The notes beneath the pieces were generated by a model. That model made no database searches. It had not been told where the DNA came from and saw only the letters and a list, made by a program, of their open reading frames with translations. A program made the translations under genes and the position numbers. A DNA stretch of 64,000 bases from Turritopsis dohrnii (lineage: Eukaryota > Cnidaria > Hydrozoa > Anthoathecata > Oceaniidae): contig BQMF02000051.1 of the NCBI GenBank assembly GCA_027922465.2, positions 1,054,001-1,118,000 on the forward strand, written 5' to 3'. Shown piece after piece: positions 46,958 through 61,500 of the stretch. How positions within the stretch are numbered: the stretch's first letter is position 1; the number at the start of each line of letters is the position of its first letter.

Positions 46958-49900
46958 ATGAAATTTTGTACAAATTTCGTGTTTTCAATGTTGTTATGTG
47001 CAAGTAAGTACAAATCGATTAATTTTTTTACTATTATCCAAATGTTTTGAAACAAAGAAAAGGTTGACACTTCGATTGTTTCCTTTGCCAATATTCTAAC
47101 ATGGTGATAAAAACAATATTTATTTTTTTGCAAATTATTTTCTGAAATTGTCATGAACTTTAAAAATTTTGACCGACCGCTTCCCAAAATCAATATTGTG
47201 TGACCTTTAAACATTCACAAAATTATGCCAGTCCAGCTACCTACTCTACTCTTCAGCAAACCAATGCTGCTTTAGCATTGAGAAACCCTTCTAAAGCATA
47301 GGTCAAGTTGAGTTCCATAAAATGAAAAACACAACACGTACTAGCATTCACAACGGGAGGGTTACTTGTCCTACAATTTTTTTGGAATGTAAATAAAAAG
47401 TCTTTTTTTTGAATGCAACTGTAAACATTGTTTTAAACGTTTCCATTCTTCCTCCATACATTATGGAGCTGCTAAGGTGAATAGAGAAATGAGTTGGAAT
47501 CTACTTGCAATACCGAATTTTGATCAATTTAGCAGATTAAAGATTTATAATTCTGTATTCCTCTGGTAAATGCCAATGTATGCGTACTAAGCATTTCGGA
47601 TACCTTCATTAAAAGCCATCCTCTAATATAGCCTGCATCAAAAATGTATCAAAAGCAAAAGTAGAAACGAAACCAAGACTGCAAAAATGGGCGAATTGAT
47701 GAACTCTGCGTTTGGCCAAGATTATCATATTCATGTCATTTCAGAAGTTTATCTGTCAGCGAACTTGTGAGTCATCACATTTTCCAAAAAAAACAAAAAA
47801 AACAACAGACAACCATAACAAAGAACCGAACCCTATATCGATATTCACAAACACGATTTCAAGAGACTTCTTCCGATTTCATACTTCGTTGTTCCGTCCT
47901 TGCTCCGACATTTTGCAAAATTTTACTTATACTTTCTTATAAATTTCACTTTTTCAAACTTTTCCTCGTGGAAAATTTCGTCACGATGCACTTTCACTTT
48001 TCCCCGACGAAATTACCCCCGATATTTTTTTAGTGAAAATCTTTCTTATTGATTGTGAAGATACCCAGTGTGCTGATTTATTGAAAAATCAATGTGAAGG
48101 AGAGAAATAATCAATGTGAAGGAGAGAAATTCTATAGAAATATACACATTCTTTCAATAAAAAAATGCTCTTCATTAGGGAGATCGGCAAAATTGACGAG
48201 CCTGTTACACGAACAAATTTAATTACTTATGAGACTTTTTCAGATCTGTTCACCTCAACAGTTACCTTGGAATACATTATCATTTAAATGGATCACAAAA
48301 TCGTCATCAAAAAAACGTGTAGTTGGTTAAGTTTGTTGGATAAGTGTAGACACCTGTGTTGGATCAGATTTTTTCGTATCCATTTGAAATGATATATTCA
48401 AACTAATCCATTTAAATGGGAAATGTATTCCAGGCAGAGATTTAAAGTCAAAACAAACATCTACTTTGCACGCTTATTTCCAAGTGTTGATTTTAAGTTT
48501 CTAATGACTTTGTAGGGAAAAATCCAAGAACAAAACTACTAAGTTGTATATAAATCCCTACAAATCTGTAGAAAAATAGTAACGTATAAACGTATAAATC
48601 AAATGGGAATGCTAACATGTTACCCTGTTCGTGTTTCAGCTATCTCGCCAGTTAGAGGTGAAAGAAAATGCAACGGTAGCAAACCACTGGTAAGAAATTG
48701 AATGCAGTTTTTGTTACTTTGAATCCATATTTGTGATTTTTCAGCGAGGGCAAATATTTAGTCGGAAAAAGAGTTCCTGTCAATTATCTGTTTCACTGAA
48801 TTAAGATTACCCCTAATGGAGAAATTTCATCCCGAGATGAGTTATTTCCCACATAATGGGCTGAAGTCTAACTCAACCATGTTACTAACATAACTGTAAC
48901 AAAAAGTGTTGTATTTACATGAAAAAACTTCAACCAGCCGAGTATGCACATAATCGTGAAGTTATGCATTAGCTTCGTTTCCTATGGCGCGCCAAAAACC
49001 GATATAATACTTTGTGCATGATTCTCATACTATCTGTTTATAATAATACTGTTACTTGCGATTATGAAATAATCCTGCTGGGTTATAAACACTACTTTAA
49101 AAAGATTGTACCCTAGTGGACAGCGTACTCCCAATGAAGAAGATACAAAAGTTAAAGGACCTTCTTTAACGGCATTAGAAGTTTGGGGTGGAAAATCTCA
49201 CTCAACAGGTATACGAAAGGCTACTCAATTTAAAAAGCTTAAATTAACTGAATCACTGAAAGATCTTTTCGGTTTCCAGCACTAACATCTGGTCAACATC
49301 AACCAACTGAATTATCGAGTCTGACCTTGTCACGTGACAGACTATGTAGACCAAAGTTTTAAAATTAAAAAAGTGTTGAAGTTGATAAAGTATTATAAAA
49401 ATTATATGGTAGTAATAAAACTATGACAATGTTTAACAATACTGAAAGTTAGTTTGAAATCAAAGAAGATAGTATTATAATGTTATTAGGAAGTTTTAAA
49501 ATCGCAAGTAATAGTAATATAATAAACAGATAGTATGCGAATCGTGCACAAAGTATTAAATCGGCTTTTGGCGCGCGATAGTTTCCTAACCAGTGCCCGT
49601 TGTCAAATAAAAGCTAAATGAGCGCCTCAATGATTAAACGGATTTATTTCTCTGATTTTTACCGAGCTGGAATGTACCTTGCACCAAGCTGAAAATATAA
49701 ATAACCCTTTACCAGCTGATTAGATTTTCCTTAGCTACTAACTAAACATTTTAGAATGTCTCAAATCTTTTTTTTTTTCGTGTTTCGAGTAAATGAATGA
49801 CTTTGTTGACATTTTAAGCCAAGTTAAAAATAAAAACAAATACTCAAAGCTTCGTGTAAACGAAACTTTAAATATAGCATCACCATTCTAATAAAACTCT

Positions 49901-52900
49901 TTTCAAAATAACTCACAACTAATTTTTCAAAGGAAGGACTTACAAACTGTTAATTTTCTATTTGCCAAAAGATTAAAGTTCCGTAATTTGATAGTCTACA
50001 TTTATAGAATCCTTATCCGGCGACAGTTAAAAACACGACAACGTTATTGTCGGAACTTCGACAGCTTATGAGAGATAATGGCGTGGATGGGTATATTGTG
50101 CCGTCAGCCGACGATCATCAAGTACTAACTTACATATATTTGCGCTAGTTTTGGTGCAGAAAGCTGATTCGTTGATCTAGTTCTTTCTTCCATTGATTTG
50201 GACGATCGTGTTTCTTACCCAGTGGGTCAAATCATCAAATAAATCAAGGCGATAAAGAGCATTTTTATTGAAATAGTGTGTATGTTTCTATAGAAATGCA
50301 CTCTTTCGCAGTGGTTTTTCAACAAATTTGCCTCTTGGGTTATACATGAATTGTAATCTTTAGACTGAGTATGTAGCGCCCTGGTTTAAACGAAGAACGT
50401 TCATATCGGGATTAGAGGGATCAGCTGGTAAGTAAAAATGCTACGATATTCAAGAACGTCTTTATCCTGTTTGAGCGGTATTCGTTGTTTGTTTGAATTT
50501 TGTTTGCACAGAACTTTCTATTCAATTCTTATTGGATTTCCGCGCTAGCAACGAAGATTGTAAAACCGGCTGTGTTCGTTGTGATTGATTTGTCCAAACC
50601 TTGCATGGTTACTATACGTCCGCGGCGTTTGGTTATGTCTAATATGACACTTCTTATACAAACTGATTTCTTTGAAACAAAATGGCATGTACCGTAAATC
50701 CTCTAATAAACGCCCTCCTACTTTTAAACGCTCCCCTCTAATTAACGCCCCCTTTAAACTCAAAAACTTAAATAAACGCTCCCCTCTAATAAACGCCCCC
50801 TCTTGTTAACGCCCCACCTCTAAAAGGGTTGTTTATTGGAAAAACATCTAGCATTTGTATGTTCGAATTCAAACAAGCAACGGCAAGCAAAAGAACATTT
50901 CATTCTCTCCCTCGAACCAAAGCAAGCAACATTGCCGATTCTTGAGAAACGTCCCACACAAGGGAAAGAAAAGTAAGCCTTATTCTATTCCATTCTCAAA
51001 TGAGGACAATTTTGTCGATGTTTCGTTAAGCTACGGTTTCAGAAAAAAACACAAAATTAAATGTTTTAAATAAACGCCCCCCTCTTTTAAATGCCTATTC
51101 AATTCGAAAATTTAAATAAACGCCCTGGGTGTTTATTAGAGGATTAACAGTATATCTGTTTGAAATGCCAGATCGTATTTCGAAATTTCTTTTCAATCCA
51201 TGTGACAGAAATTTCAAAATTCATAGAAACATTCAAGAAAGATGAAAGAATGTTTTTATATTACTATTTCACCTTTTCCACAGTTCTTTCATATTCTTCT
51301 TGATTGACTACCTGAATTTTGTGAATAATGTCCAAAACAGTTTATCTTTGAATAATGCAATCAATATTTAGGTATAAACTTATTACAGAAATAAATGATG
51401 CTTTTTCTTTTGCCTAAAAGCCTTAATTTTAGGCAAAGAAAAAACAACCTTGAAAATATGAAGAATGAACGTATCAACGACTTCCTTCGCTTTTAGCAAC
51501 TAAGGAAAAATTATATGATCACAAATTGCATGATATTTTTTTTAGGCACGGCAGTGATCACCTTGACGTCAGCTGCTATTTGGACGGACGGCAGATATCA
51601 TGATCAAGCCGACACTCAAGTCGATTGCAATTGGATAATTCAAAAGAAAGGTACAACTAAAATCCTCAAAAACTTAAAATTTATGTATTAATTTTTGATT
51701 TACGAAGAATTTTGATTTCTTTTTAGGGTTAGCTGGTGTACCTGATATGTCTGCCTGGATAAATAAGGTTTGTTTTTGATTTATGTGTAAGAAAGAACGA
51801 AAGAAAGATATTTTTCAATTTAAAGTAAATTTGCACATTTAAGATAAAGTACATTTGGTGATAAACAACAGCCATAACGCCCTAAAAAGTCTTCTTAAAC
51901 TTTTAATCATTTTTCATTGCTGTTCCTACGATTTTGTTTTTATAGGAATTAAAGGGGAAGGTGCTTGGTGCTGACCCAAGGGTCATTTCTTCGGGTAAGA
52001 AAACAAAAGATTTACTTTTAACTGAGATCGCCTTGTGTTCACTAGCAAATGTGTGTATTGATGCAAGACAAAAAAAATATTATTATTATTGTCAACACAA
52101 CCATGATTCCAGAATATTCAGACACATTCTTTTAAGGTGTTGTGTTTTCTCTCCTACTGCTTTGGAGCTCTTTGAAACGTTTCTTCTGGCATTTTTGCCA
52201 TTTTTTTACGATTTCATGCTTATAACTTGCATTTTACGACGATTTGAACTATTTGATGATAGGATATTGGTGACATTCATCCTTGTTTCAGGAATGATTT
52301 CTGTAAAATTTCCCATACTCAAAGTACAAACATGGGATTTAAAATATTATCTTGGTGGAACCTCTGACGTCACTGATTATGTAGGACCTTCCAACTTTTA
52401 CATCGTGTCGACGGCCCTGCCAAACATAAGCTGTGCTGTTGCAGGTTGTGAAAATAGACAATACGAATTATAATAATGTATCTTCACAGCGCTGCGTACC
52501 TTTTGCATAATATTCTGCCTTCTGTTTTGTTTTCCAAGTATTTCTGATCGGAGAAACTTTTGGATGAGAGTATTCAAGCGTTTAGTAAAATGAAAAAATA
52601 GAAACAAAAAGAGTTTATTCTAAACTATTTCTAGATGTCTGTTCAAATCTATTTAATCCAAGCTACTTTGCAAATCACTACTAATAAATTGGTTTATTCA
52701 GGGTAAAAGTCTTATCAGATGACTTAAAAAATCATCTTTTTTGCCTTTTCGATGTTTCGCCGCAGTCCGCATATAAAAAAAGGTAAAAAAAGTGTAGGTT
52801 CAAGGCTGCACGCATAGAGGAGAACAGTCATTATCACCATAATGTTTTTTAATTTGCAAGAAATGTCGGTGTTTCTTTCGAACAAAAATATGGGTGAATT

Positions 52901-55569
52901 AGAATTTACTTGCCAATGTTCTTTTCTTTCTACTTTTATTTCTCAAGTCTTTCCTAAGGAGGTAAATAGATGACGTAAAAATAAGCTAAAAACAAATAGC
53001 TCCTTGATTCCTGATAGATCCATTACAATCTATAGCGGATAAATACATTCGCCAAACTTTATTCCCAAAGAGATTGTGCCGTAACCATAAGTTTCCAGGG
53101 TAGGCTGTACTAACTAGTTCAACGCACAGTGTTTAACAGGAGACTCGACAAATACTTGCAATTTTTTCAAATACGCTACGCTACATTTACAAAGTTTTCT
53201 ACATTTAACTTGCATTTAATATTTAGATTTTCAAGATTCGATAAAGGTAAGATTTTCCATTTTTACTTTCGTATTTCGTTTTTTCCCCTTAAGTGTTTGG
53301 TGTTATTATCAGGATTTAAAAATGGAATATAATATGTCACAAATCATACAAAAAGTTTTGAACTGAGGTGAAGTTTTAATAAAGCTTCCCAATGAGCAAA
53401 AAGTCACTGCGATGAAGTGTATTTGTATTGAAACAGTGTGTATTTTACTATATAAAATCACTCCTCCTCAGTTATTTTTCATCAAATTTGCCCATTAGGT
53501 TTGATGACAGTGAAACCCAGTAGTAGTCGAATGATTCGATATGAATTGCATCGTTTTACCTGAATAATTATTCACTTAACAACCCCTACCTAAAGCCTTC
53601 TTAATTGGCAGTTCCCAGTAGGCAAATTTGTTAAAAAATCAATGTGAAGGAGTGCACAACAATGCGCTTCATCGCAGCGACTTTTTGATGATTTTGCCCA
53701 CTGGGTTGGCTTTGTGTTTTCTCTAGAAACCTGGCTCATCTTGGCAATGGAAGTACGTGGATAAGAATTTAGTAGATTCAGTTTGGAAAGACAGACCATT
53801 GATTACCCAAAACAAAGTTTTTATTCAACCATTAACATTTTCAGGTAAAGGTGGAATTTTTGGTGTAATATTTGTATATAATAAAGTCATTTTAGGATTG
53901 TCTTAATTCAGAGTAATACTTCAAGTGTCGGAGTACATTTCCCTTGGAAAGACTTCTAACGACCGAAAAGTCGATTGTTGCCTAACCACCAAGGATGCAA
54001 AAGGACTTATTTTGAACCACTAAACCATCATATTCACCTTTTGAAATAGTGTGTATATTTCTATAGAAATTCACTCCTTCGCATTAATTTTTCAACCTAT
54101 TAAACTTGCCCATTGGGTTGCAGCAGGAGACCAGGGTTCAACACCAGGTCGAGTCATAGACTGTGTAATAGACTGTGGCAAACGTCTGGAAGCAAATATT
54201 TTCATCAGTAGATAAGATATAAAAAAATTGGCTCTCATGTGCGCTGTAACTTCAACAAATTAGATCGTTTCGGCATTTTTAATAAAAAGCAGTTTCTTTT
54301 AGGTCAGAGTTACACTGATAAACTTTCAAATTTACGAAAGGAATTGAAAAATAATGGAGCAGTAGCAATTGTGGTACAAGCATTGGACGATGTCGCTTGT
54401 AAGTGATTTTTTTTTTGCGGTTTCTTTGCAAAGGAACTACAATATAGCCGCATAAACAATTCATCAAGTAAATAATTGGTATTTCTTAGTCTTTCTGTCC
54501 TTCCACCTGTTGCATCCACTTCATGATCTTGGTAGTTGAACTTTTACTAGAAATACATTTTCCTAACTTTCAAGGGAGCCAGTGTGCTTTTTATCATCAC
54601 TTTTATTTCGAATCAGAGTAGAACATCAAGGTCCAATTGGAGAAGGACTCGAACATGTGTCACCATGGTTGCAATCGAAAGTATTTTTTTCTCTTCTTTC
54701 TTTAGGGTTACTTAATCTGCGGGGGAACGATATTCCCTATAATCCGTTCTTTTACGCGTTCATCGTGGTCACACAAAAGAATGCAAGGTGAAGGTTATTG
54801 TGTTGTGGTTCTCATTAGTAAACCAGGCTATCACTCTAACAGTTACTTCTGTATTTACACTATAACTGTAAAACTATAGAATCGCATCTGTTACTTGCTC
54901 TAATATCTTGATTTCCAGCCTTTATGACGAATAGATGTCAGCTAGTGAACGTAATTTCAATGAAATTTATGAAAATTATGTCAAAAGTTACACTGCAATG
55001 AATATTGTTGTGTCATAGTGTTTTATCAACCTAGTGGAGAAATTTATTGAAAAATCACTGAAATGGAGTAGATGTTTATGGAATTATACCCACAATTTCA
55101 ATGAAAATGCTCTTCTTCGCGGTAATTTTTTTTTGACGATTTTGCACATTGAAATGCCGACTGTTGATCTTTTAGTTTATTCATCGATATTCAAAAAATT
55201 GATAAAAGCGTCCGTGACCATCTTTGTAATCAAAATACGTCAGCTGAAAATTGCGTTGGAATATTCCCCTACCAAGACGTGGTAACAACATTAAAAAATA
55301 TCGTGAACTCATCCAAAGACAGCATATGGGTATGTTCTTCGTTAAATGGAAAAATTATTGAAGCAATTTCTTGGTCATTTCTCGAAGGATTTTCAACTGA
55401 TAGTTCTTTGTTGAAGTGTTTTGGGGGTTTTTTTTCATAAAAACATAGACAAGTCATATTTTTTGACTTCATGGAATTTTTGTGTCTGTGTGTAAAAATT
55501 TGAAAAGACGTTCTTATTCTGCAGATTACACCGCAAACATCTGTTTTTGTTGCCCGAAATATTCCTAAG
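46958..55569 (+). CDS. XPNPEP2-like: XPNPEP2-like exons 1-13: signal peptide and N-terminal creatinase-like domains
   Basis: Exon 1 encodes [15 protein letters not shown] and a split Thr, a clear signal sequence. Exon 2 adds [14 protein letters not shown]. Landmarks shared with the family: [11 protein letters not shown] and [11 protein letters not shown] (exon 3), [16 protein letters not shown] (exons 4/5), [13 protein letters not shown] (exon 5), [11 protein letters not shown] (exon 9), [18 protein letters not shown] (exon 11). Exon 8 is the weakest: the acceptor at 52323-52324 restores QTWDLKYYL against the family's DTWES region, but donors after 52368 and 52380 both keep the frame. Confidence 0.87.
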
Positions 55570-58500
55570 GTAAATGTTAATTCATATCAGTATTTAATCT
55601 TTTGTGATTGCCTATGTACCAATCAATTGGTTGGTTGTCTTTTTATGTACCAATCAAATGGTTGTCTTTTTTATGTACCAATTAAATGGCTGTCATTTTA
55701 TGTATGAAAAACTTTCCTTTTGGTTCTGAACTTGAATAATGTCATAGTAACATTTTTTTTAGGAACGACAGCTGATTAGGTATTCACCAATCCAACTTCC
55801 AAAGGCCAGAAAAAACCAAGTCGAAATTCAAGGGATGAAGTCTGCAAATGTGAGCACAGAATTTGGGTAGAAACTGCCTTTAACGTCATATCAAGTTAAT
55901 TTCAAATTTCCACTGAATTAATACCAAAGTATTACATAGGAAAGCAGACTGACACATGGATATTAAAAGTTTCTTTCGAATCCTTCAGCTTGTACTTTTG
56001 CCATTTTATGAAGTGGGTTTTCGTTTTAAAGCAGGGTTCTTTTATGAGAAAGGGTGCTTAGATTCTAAGGAAATTACTTTACTACACGAAAGTCCTAACC
56101 ATCACGTTATTGTTTAGATTAAAGATGGCATCGCAATTATGGAATATTTTGTATGGCTGAAAGAACAGGTATGTCCTGAAACAACCATTCAACAAATGCA
56201 AACAAATTAAACATTTTTGATTGTCTGAAAAAACTTAGATTTCTATGATAACTATCATATCTAACCGCCATAAATGACACAATAGGAAGCTTAAGCAATC
56301 GCAGCGGCAACGAAGACGGCAACGTGTTTAAAACAAAGGCTTTGTTTTCTATGTGGAATTTATTTTGAAAGGGAGTCTACTACTAATGAGACCAATGGGA
56401 AAATTTTATAAGATAATTACATCATTAACATATTTGCACGTTCTATGCACAACGTGAAAAGTCGTGTTTCGAAGTCGTACTGACAACGGAGATGTGATTA
56501 TAGAGATAAGTCTTTTTCTCTTATGTAGATCTTATAGGAACTTGGTATCATTCCAGTTGCAATAAGTTTACCAATTGAATAATTTCTCCAATAAAAACAA
56601 GTTCTTAAAATAAACGGTGTGCGTCTCGTTAGAAGGACCGAACAGTCACTCCCAGTAAACACCTACTTTAAAGGAACTAAATTCCGCGGGAACTAAATTT
56701 CGCGGAAGTTTAATTTCGTGGACAAAGAAGGTAATTTTTTGTGTTTCGCGGAAATTCGATTTTGCGTTTGGCTTATCATAGAGAGTTTCGCGGGAATTTA
56801 ATTTCGAGGATACACTAGAATAATTCTTGATTTTTGGAGCAGCACATTTTTCATGATTTCGGTTTTCCTTAAGCCATCTATGAGCAAACCATCGGTATAT
56901 TGCACTAAAATACTTTCTTTCCATGAGACATTTCTCTACTACCATAACTGTCTGGTCAGAAAGATCAGTATGTATGAAAACAAGAAAATATTTGGCTACG
57001 TCAAATGGCGTCAGAGAGTATATTTTGGGTGTTTGCTTTTTCACTGTTTGAGCCAATTGTAATTAATTTATTTACAAGACTTTTTTCCCGCTCAAAAAAT
57101 TTCGCGGATGACTGAAAAATTAAAAGTTTCTCGGGAATTTTAATTTCGCAGATGCCAAAATTTCTTCGTTTTGCGGTAATTTATTTTCGCGGAAGACCCC
57201 CGAAACCACAAAATCCGCGAAATTTAGTTTCTTTTAAATAAATGAGCGCATCTCTCAGAGGTTGATGTGAGGTCAAGCGAGTAAGTTTTTCTCACAGTCA
57301 AAGAAAGTCCCAACAATGCTTTATAAACTTTCATTCATTATTTTTATCATTGTATGCTACTTTATTTTATTATTTCACTATACTTTTCAACTAAGGCTTT
57401 GGGTGAGAATATGATACAGTTATTCTTACTACATTTTTGCAATTATATAAATAAAACTTTTAGATCAAAGCAGGACACAAAGTCACCGAAATATCAGGAG
57501 CTGATCAACTAAGGAAATTCAAGAGGTAACATTGAATCTGATACTAGAACAAAATTAAGCAGAAGTGGAAATTTTTATGGAAGGACACATTCTTCCATAA
57601 CGACTTAGTTATGATCTAAGTTTCGATGATAGTTGAGCGTTCGCAATACACAATCGGTTACAAAATCCTTGGAGCAGTCACTTAAGGAACACGTAATTTC
57701 ACTGAATTTAACTTCACATATGCATGTAATTTCACTGGATTTATCTGAACTCAAATAACGTCACTGTATTTTTAGTCAACAAGCAGACTTTCGTGGACTC
57801 AGCTTTCCTAGTATCTCTGGTTTTGGGCCGAATGGCGCAATAATACACTACAGGTACGAACCACCCTATTATTACCCAACATGAAGATACATGACACGAC
57901 TGATTATTACGTGGCGTATAGAATCGTGTGATTGGTTTTCAAAAATTGAAATGCGTTCATTTTATCTTCTTTGTTTCTTGGTGACAAATTGTTCTGCCAC
58001 TATGCTCCGCTAAATCGATCCAGACGATTTTATCACAAATTTGATGATCCTTTAAGTTGCAATTGATAAAATAACTTTATTCAGATAAGGATTCGTCCAT
58101 TTAAACGGATGAAGACTAGAAGTTCAGTAGTAACGTTTAAAACGAGAGGAAAACATTAAAAAAAATACTAAACAAAGAGACTCATTTATGATGATATGAA
58201 CGTATTAACAGGACCTAAACTCTTGTTGGTCAATTATAATGACAGGTCCTTCAAAAAAAAAGGTGCATTCCCAAAATATTATTTTTTATTCATTTCTATT
58301 CATTTTTAGAGCAACGAATCTTACAGACAAAGAAATTACTGATAAATCGTTATATTTGCTTGATTCGGGCGCACATTTCCCGTAAGAAAACACATGTCTA
58401 GTTATAATGTACTTGCTGTTGTATTCAATTTACTGTATGCTGCAGAGACACTCTTTAAGAGGGCTGTTTTCAATAAAATATCGAATGAAATAAATTGTAA

Positions 58501-61500
58501 GATAGCTTTTGAAGCAATGGTCCACCTGAACCTTAGTTTTTCTAGGCGGATTTAGAACAAAGTCAAATTTTCTGGAGGAGAGTTCAGTTATTAAGAGAAG
58601 AAAAGAAAAACGTGCAATTACTCAAGAATAAATGAGACTGAAAAGAAGATTCTTGACAGTGTAACTCCTCCACAAAAATTGACTATGTCTGTATCTGCAT
58701 CTGGGTTCCATCAATGTTTGTGTAATAATGATTCAAAAGAACGTTTCTAACTGACACCAGTGTTAAGATTACACAACAATGTAGATCACATAGTTGATTA
58801 ACCCATTGTTTACTCTTAGAGAGGGTTCGACAGATATTACGAGAACAATTCATCTCGGAAAACCAACTGACTTTGAAAAGGTTAGTATGTATATTAAATG
58901 AAGCACCCTTTTCATTACCAATGCATACTGAACAAGCATTTGCTTGCTTTGTTTATTACCTTAAAGGTATTAAATTTCGCGGGTACTTAATTTCGCGATT
59001 GCAAAATTTTTACTTTTCGCGGGTATTTAATTTCGCGATTTTCGGCTTTGGAAATTTTTCGCGGGTATTTAATTTCGCGATTTTCGGTTTTACGAAAATT
59101 TTCAGGGTATTCTAATTCGGTTTTTTTTTCGATAAAGGGAAACTAAAACAATAACAAAGAACAGAAATATATGAGAATGCATTAGTCCTGCTAAGAATGC
59201 ATTTATTTATTATTTATTTTATTTATTTATTTACGAATGTTTACTCAGGATAGCCTCTTCAGTTCCTTGAGGTACTGTTATAAATGAGAGTCCTGCGAAG
59301 GAGGTCCTAGAGCATTTAAAGCCCCCATTTGGGCTACGGAAGCTGTAATGACAGAAACCGCTCAACTAGACAACCACCCTAGACATCATTCCTACTCTCT
59401 TGCTGAGTGCTAAGCAGAGAGGAGTGATTCACACTGTTATAGTCGCTGGCATGACTCGGTCAGGGATTGAACCCGCGACCTCCCGAACAGGAAGCGAGCA
59501 CTCTACCACAAGGCTACCAGTCGGTCATGGGAAAAGCTAAGAAAAATTTTCGAATGCAAAATTTGGCGAATTTAAAATTTCGGGTAGAAATTTCGCGGGT
59601 ATTTAATTTCGCGATTTTTGGTTTCGGACATTTTTCGCGGGTACTTAACTTCGCGATTTTGGGTAAAAATCGCGAAATTTTCTACCCGTGAAATTTAATA
59701 CCTTTAAGGTAGTATTTTTACGCTTGCCTCTTTTTATAAAAACCTCTCTCGTTAAATGTTTTTTTGGCAATCTGCAGGAATATTGAAAACATCATTATTG
59801 TTCTTTGCTTTCCTGACGATCTTGTATGAGAAATTCATTGATAGATTTCACCGCAATGCATGCGGTCTCATCTGTGTCTTTGTTATTCAGGAGATGTATA
59901 CGTATGTTCTGCAAGGGGCGATTGGATTAGCAAGAGTAATTTTCCCACAGGGGACATTCGGTAGGCATGCTAAAAAAAATCAATTTTCGCCAAGATTCTT
60001 GACATTTTCGGCGTAACTGTCTATACTTTCGCTGAAACTCTCGATATTTGATGGAATGATTTTAGTATCCTCTTGTATTTCAGGAAGGAACACTTTTACT
60101 AGATTATTTGATAGTTCAACCACATATTCATCGTTACGTCTTAGGTACTAACATCGATATTATGGCACGAGAATATATGTGGAGGAAGGGGCTAAACTAT
60201 TTACATGGGACAGGACATGGAATCGGATCCTATCTAAGCATTCATGAAGGTAAAGGAACACCAGCTGATAACATCCGCATTAAGCGTCTTTTTGTGAAAT
60301 TAGTATTAAAAATTGACGAGGTTATGTTACGAGAATTTTCCCTATTATACCGTTTTAAGGTAAATTCATTGGAATATCCTGAATTTCAACCTTCATATTT
60401 TGAGCTTTACCAATTATTTGTAAGTTAACAGTCGTATTTCTATGGGATTACATACAATTTCGAACTTTCCTTATAACGAACCATTATTCCGGCCCCAAAT
60501 TTTAGAAAAGGAAGCTGTAATATCACGTAATAAAATTTTCTGGCTTAGATGCATATCAGTGACATTACAGTCAGTGAATGCGTACATAAGCAGCGATAAT
60601 CTTCAAAAGTTACCGCGACAAGAGTACTTTCATTGAAACGATGTGCATATTTCTATACAAATGTACACTTTCGTAGTGATTATATACATCCACTGAGTTG
60701 AAAGGGAGTCGCACTAATCTTTTTGAAGTCACCTTAATATATATGTACTAAAAAAAATCTCAATCCAATATATAATTACTTTTCTAAAAAAAAAGCTGTC
60801 GTATATTAGTATCACATAATGTTGTAAGAATAACAAAAGAAGCAAGTTTTCTTTTTGGTTTTTATGCCTGAATGCCAACCTCGAACCCAGGGTATCTTGC
60901 CTTTTCGATATACGTATATCGCCGCTATCCGTATATCGAAAAGCCGATCACTTTTTTACTTTATTTGAGCACTTTGTTCTGCTTGTAGCCAGACCATTTA
61001 TCAATTGTTCCATTTCTGCTGACATCAGCTTAGTGCAAGCCTCAGTTCTACATACATAGTTCGTTATCTCTAGTCTGTTTTATTTCTTGTTGTTTAGGTC
61101 CTGGAAGTATACATAGTCACAAAGCGAGGAAAGGGGCAAAAGGGCTTTATAATGGCATGATTTTCTCTGATGGTATGTTTTCGTTTTTGTGAGGTTTTCC
61201 TGACGGCTCCTTCGAAAGAACGTCTTCCAGAATCACCAAAATACAAATCTTAAGGCAATGTTTTCCCTTGCAATTCTAAGACGCTAGGTGTTAAAATCGT
61301 TAGGAAAATAACCTCGCTTGATACACTCCCAATTTCCTGTCTACATGTTACATGTTCAATGTATTTTTCTATAACAACCTCATTTTAATGCTTTGTATTG
61401 GCAGAGGCGTAGCCAGAGGTCAGTCAAAATTTGTGGAGGAGAGTTTAGTCATTTAAAGCAGAAAAGGAAAGCACGCAAGTAACCTAATCGATATTTAAGA

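Noticed and set aside
49105..49210. Possible exon (open frame [10 protein letters not shown]...) between aminopeptidase exons 2 and 3
   Set aside because: It lies inside the 48982-49581 TIR element, has no match in the family, and exons 2 and 3 join in phase with the expected sequence.
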